Source: Acidobacteriota bacterium (GTDB lineage Bacteria; Pseudomonadota; Alphaproteobacteria; Acetobacterales; Acetobacteraceae). From it: DNA of 36,490 nucleotides. The notes under the pieces are model-generated. The model did not search any database, was not told the DNA's origin, and worked only from the letters and a program-made list of their open reading frames with translations. The stretch lies in NCBI GenBank assembly GCA_903970435.1, contig CAJCIS010000048.1:1-36490 (forward strand). Reading direction: 5' to 3'. Below are positions 35,275 to 36,490 of the stretch, one piece after another. How positions within the stretch are numbered: position 1 is the first letter of the stretch; each line of letters opens with the position of its first letter. Position numbers and translations under genes: made by a program.

Positions 35275-35320
35275 ATGAAGGAAGGCGTTCTTTTTTTCAA
35301 AAAAGAACTGCTTCCTTTTG
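35275..35320. repeat. Dispersed hairpin repeat, copy 12 (hairpin only)
   Basis: Purine box GAAGGAAGG, then hairpin at 35287-35308 with a TTCA-type loop. The second small stem (CAAAA/TTTTG) is missing. It sits between convergent genes. Confidence 0.75.
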
Positions 35321-35346
35321 TCTTTGCTTCCTAATGCGGGCTGCCA

Positions 35347-36490
35347 TTACCCCTGCGCCAGAATACTCCTGATCCGGCTCGCCAATTCCTCCAGCGCGAA
35401 CGGCTTGGTCATCACATGCATCCCCGGCGTCAGATGCCCGCCTCTCACTACGGCGTTTTCCGCGTAGCCCGTAATGAACAGCACGCGCAGCCCCGGCCGC
35501 AGCGCCATGCCGGCATCCGCCAGTTGCCGCCCGTTCATGCCGCCGGGCAACCCGACGTCGGTCACCAGCAGATCGATGCGCGCCGCGGATTCCAGAACAG
35601 CCAGCCCCGATCTGCCATCTTCCGCTTCGATGGCAATGTAGCCGAGTTCCTCCAGCACCTCCACGGCCAGCATTCTCACCGCGGGCTCATCATCCACCAC
35701 CAGCACCGTTTCGCCCCCTTCGGCCCGCGCCACATCCGCCGGCGCGGCGGATGTTTCGTTTTCCGCCGCCGCGTCGAGATTGCGCGGGAAATACAGGCAC
35801 ACCATCGTGCCATGACCCAGCTCGGAATAAATCCGCGCCTGCCCGCCCGACTGGCGCACAAAGCCATACACCATGCTCAGGCCCAGCCCGGTCCCCTCGC
35901 CCAGCGGCTTGGTGGTGAAGAACGGGTCGAACGCCCGCGAAACGACATCCGGGGTCATGCCGCCCCCCGTATCGCTGACGCACAGCGACACATATTGCCC
36001 CGCCGGCAAATCGCGCGCCCGCGCCGCGCGCTGATCGAGCCATCGGTTTGCCGTCTCGATCGTCAGCCGGCCGCCATCCGGCATGGCATCGCGCGCATTG
36101 ATGCACAGATTGAGCAGCGCGTTTTCAAGCTGGTTCGAATCAACCGTAATGCTCCACAAGCCGGCGGCCGCCACGAACTCCATGTCGATCGCCGGGCCCA
36201 CGGTGCGGCGAATCAGCTCGGCCATATCGGAAACAAGCCTGTTCGCATCACAGGGTTTGGGGTCGAGCGTCTGTCGCCGCGAAAACGCCAGCAGCCGGTG
36301 CGTCAGCGCCGAGGCCCGCCGGGCTGCGCCGTTCGCAGCATGCAGATACCGGTCCAGATCGCCGAGCCTGCCCTGCGCCAGGCGCACCTGCAACCGCTCC
36401 AGACTGCCCGAAATGGCCGTCAGCAAATTGTTGAAATCGTGCGCCAGGCCCCCGGTCAACTGGCCGACCGCCTCCATTTTCTGCGCCAGA
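35347..36490 (-). CDS. Hybrid sensor histidine kinase, C-terminal part, cut by window edge
   Basis: About 380 residues are visible and the frame stays open to the right edge (codons for L-A-Q-K precede the first visible Met), so the start and sensory domains lie outside. Visible parts: HisKA with the phospho-acceptor His in GGLAHDFNNLLT, HATPase with LLNLCINARDAMPDGG, DTGGGM and TGLGLSMV, and a receiver domain with LVVDDE, LLVTDVGLPGG and MTKPF. The kinase and receiver halves match those of the product at 382-3327 almost block by block, including RQTLDPKP and NGRQLAD, so the two are paralogues. Signal and partner unknown. Confidence 0.92.
   Translation of the reverse strand, partial: LAQKMEAVGQLTGGLAHDFNNLLTAISGSLERLQVRLAQGRLGDLDRYLHAANGAARRASALTHRLLAFSRRQTLDPKPCDANRLVSDMAELIRRTVGPAIDMEFVAAAGLWSITVDSNQLENALLNLCINARDAMPDGGRLTIETANRWLDQRAARARDLPAGQYVSLCVSDTGGGMTPDVVSRAFDPFFTTKPLGEGTGLGLSMVYGFVRQSGGQARIYSELGHGTMVCLYFPRNLDAAAENETSAAPADVARAEGGETVLVVDDEPAVRMLAVEVLEELGYIAIEAEDGRSGLAVLESAARIDLLVTDVGLPGGMNGRQLADAGMALRPGLRVLFITGYAENAVVRGGHLTPGMHVMTKPFALEELASRIRSILAQG

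Overview
The window is GC-rich, tightly packed DNA with features of an alphaproteobacterium, most likely an acetic-acid-bacterium relative (Acetobacteraceae, Rhodospirillales). This placement rests on gene content (PAS/GAF hybrid histidine kinases, TonB receptors, cysD-cysNC-cysQ, ftsEX beside a zinc-ribbon gene) and on a dispersed A/T-rich hairpin repeat between genes that resembles terminator-like repeats I associate with that family. It is an inference, not a database result. No transposase, integrase, phage gene or CRISPR array was seen, so this looks like ordinary chromosome.

Layout, left to right. (1) 1-311: the end of a zinc-type alcohol dehydrogenase. (2) 382-3327 (-): a large hybrid sensor kinase. 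(3) 3707-7517 (+): a sulfate activation operon, cysD, cysNC and cysQ, with overlapping genes. The cysD frame carries an N-terminal helix-turn-helix domain and is preceded by helically phased TTAAGTTC repeats. (4) 7606-11425 (-): a three-gene molybdenum hydroxylase (2Fe-2S, FAD/4Fe-4S and molybdopterin subunits). (5) 11516-13857 (-): ftsE, ftsX and a YdcF-type gene, ended by a clear terminator and divergent from a zinc-ribbon membrane protein (13959-14567). (6) 14717-24080: a TonB receptor (-), a glutamine synthetase-like ligase and an APC permease (+), a ferredoxin/P450 pair (-) and a Tat-exported spermidine dehydrogenase-like flavoprotein (-). The ligase, permease and flavoprotein suggest polyamine or amine use. 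(7) 24237-30682 (+): a thiamine or thiamine-precursor uptake locus: ABC ATPase, permease, APH-fold kinase, TPP riboswitch, TonB receptor and THI5-like binding protein. (8) 30788-30864: tRNA-Pro(GGG), facing a TPR-sulfotransferase gene (-). (9) 33145-35222: three small exported proteins, one with a POTRA-like domain. (10) 35347 to the right edge (-): the C-terminal part of a second hybrid kinase closely similar to the first.

How they fit together. CysD/CysNC make PAPS from sulfate and ATP, CysQ removes PAP, and the TPR-sulfotransferase about 23 kb away is a possible PAPS user. The thiamine locus has the parts needed to bring a ligand across both membranes. Its riboswitch sits in the middle of the cluster, just before the outer-membrane receptor, with a plausible Shine-Dalgarno sequestering hairpin. 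At least twelve copies of the hairpin repeat sit in intergenic gaps, mostly just after stop codons. Two of them form a perfect 34-bp inverted repeat between the thiamine receptor and binding-protein genes.

The most unusual items are the HTH-CysD fusion with its upstream repeat array, the riboswitch locus with an unassigned kinase, the covarying hairpin repeat family, and a 15-bp minisatellite that lengthens FtsE near its N-terminus.
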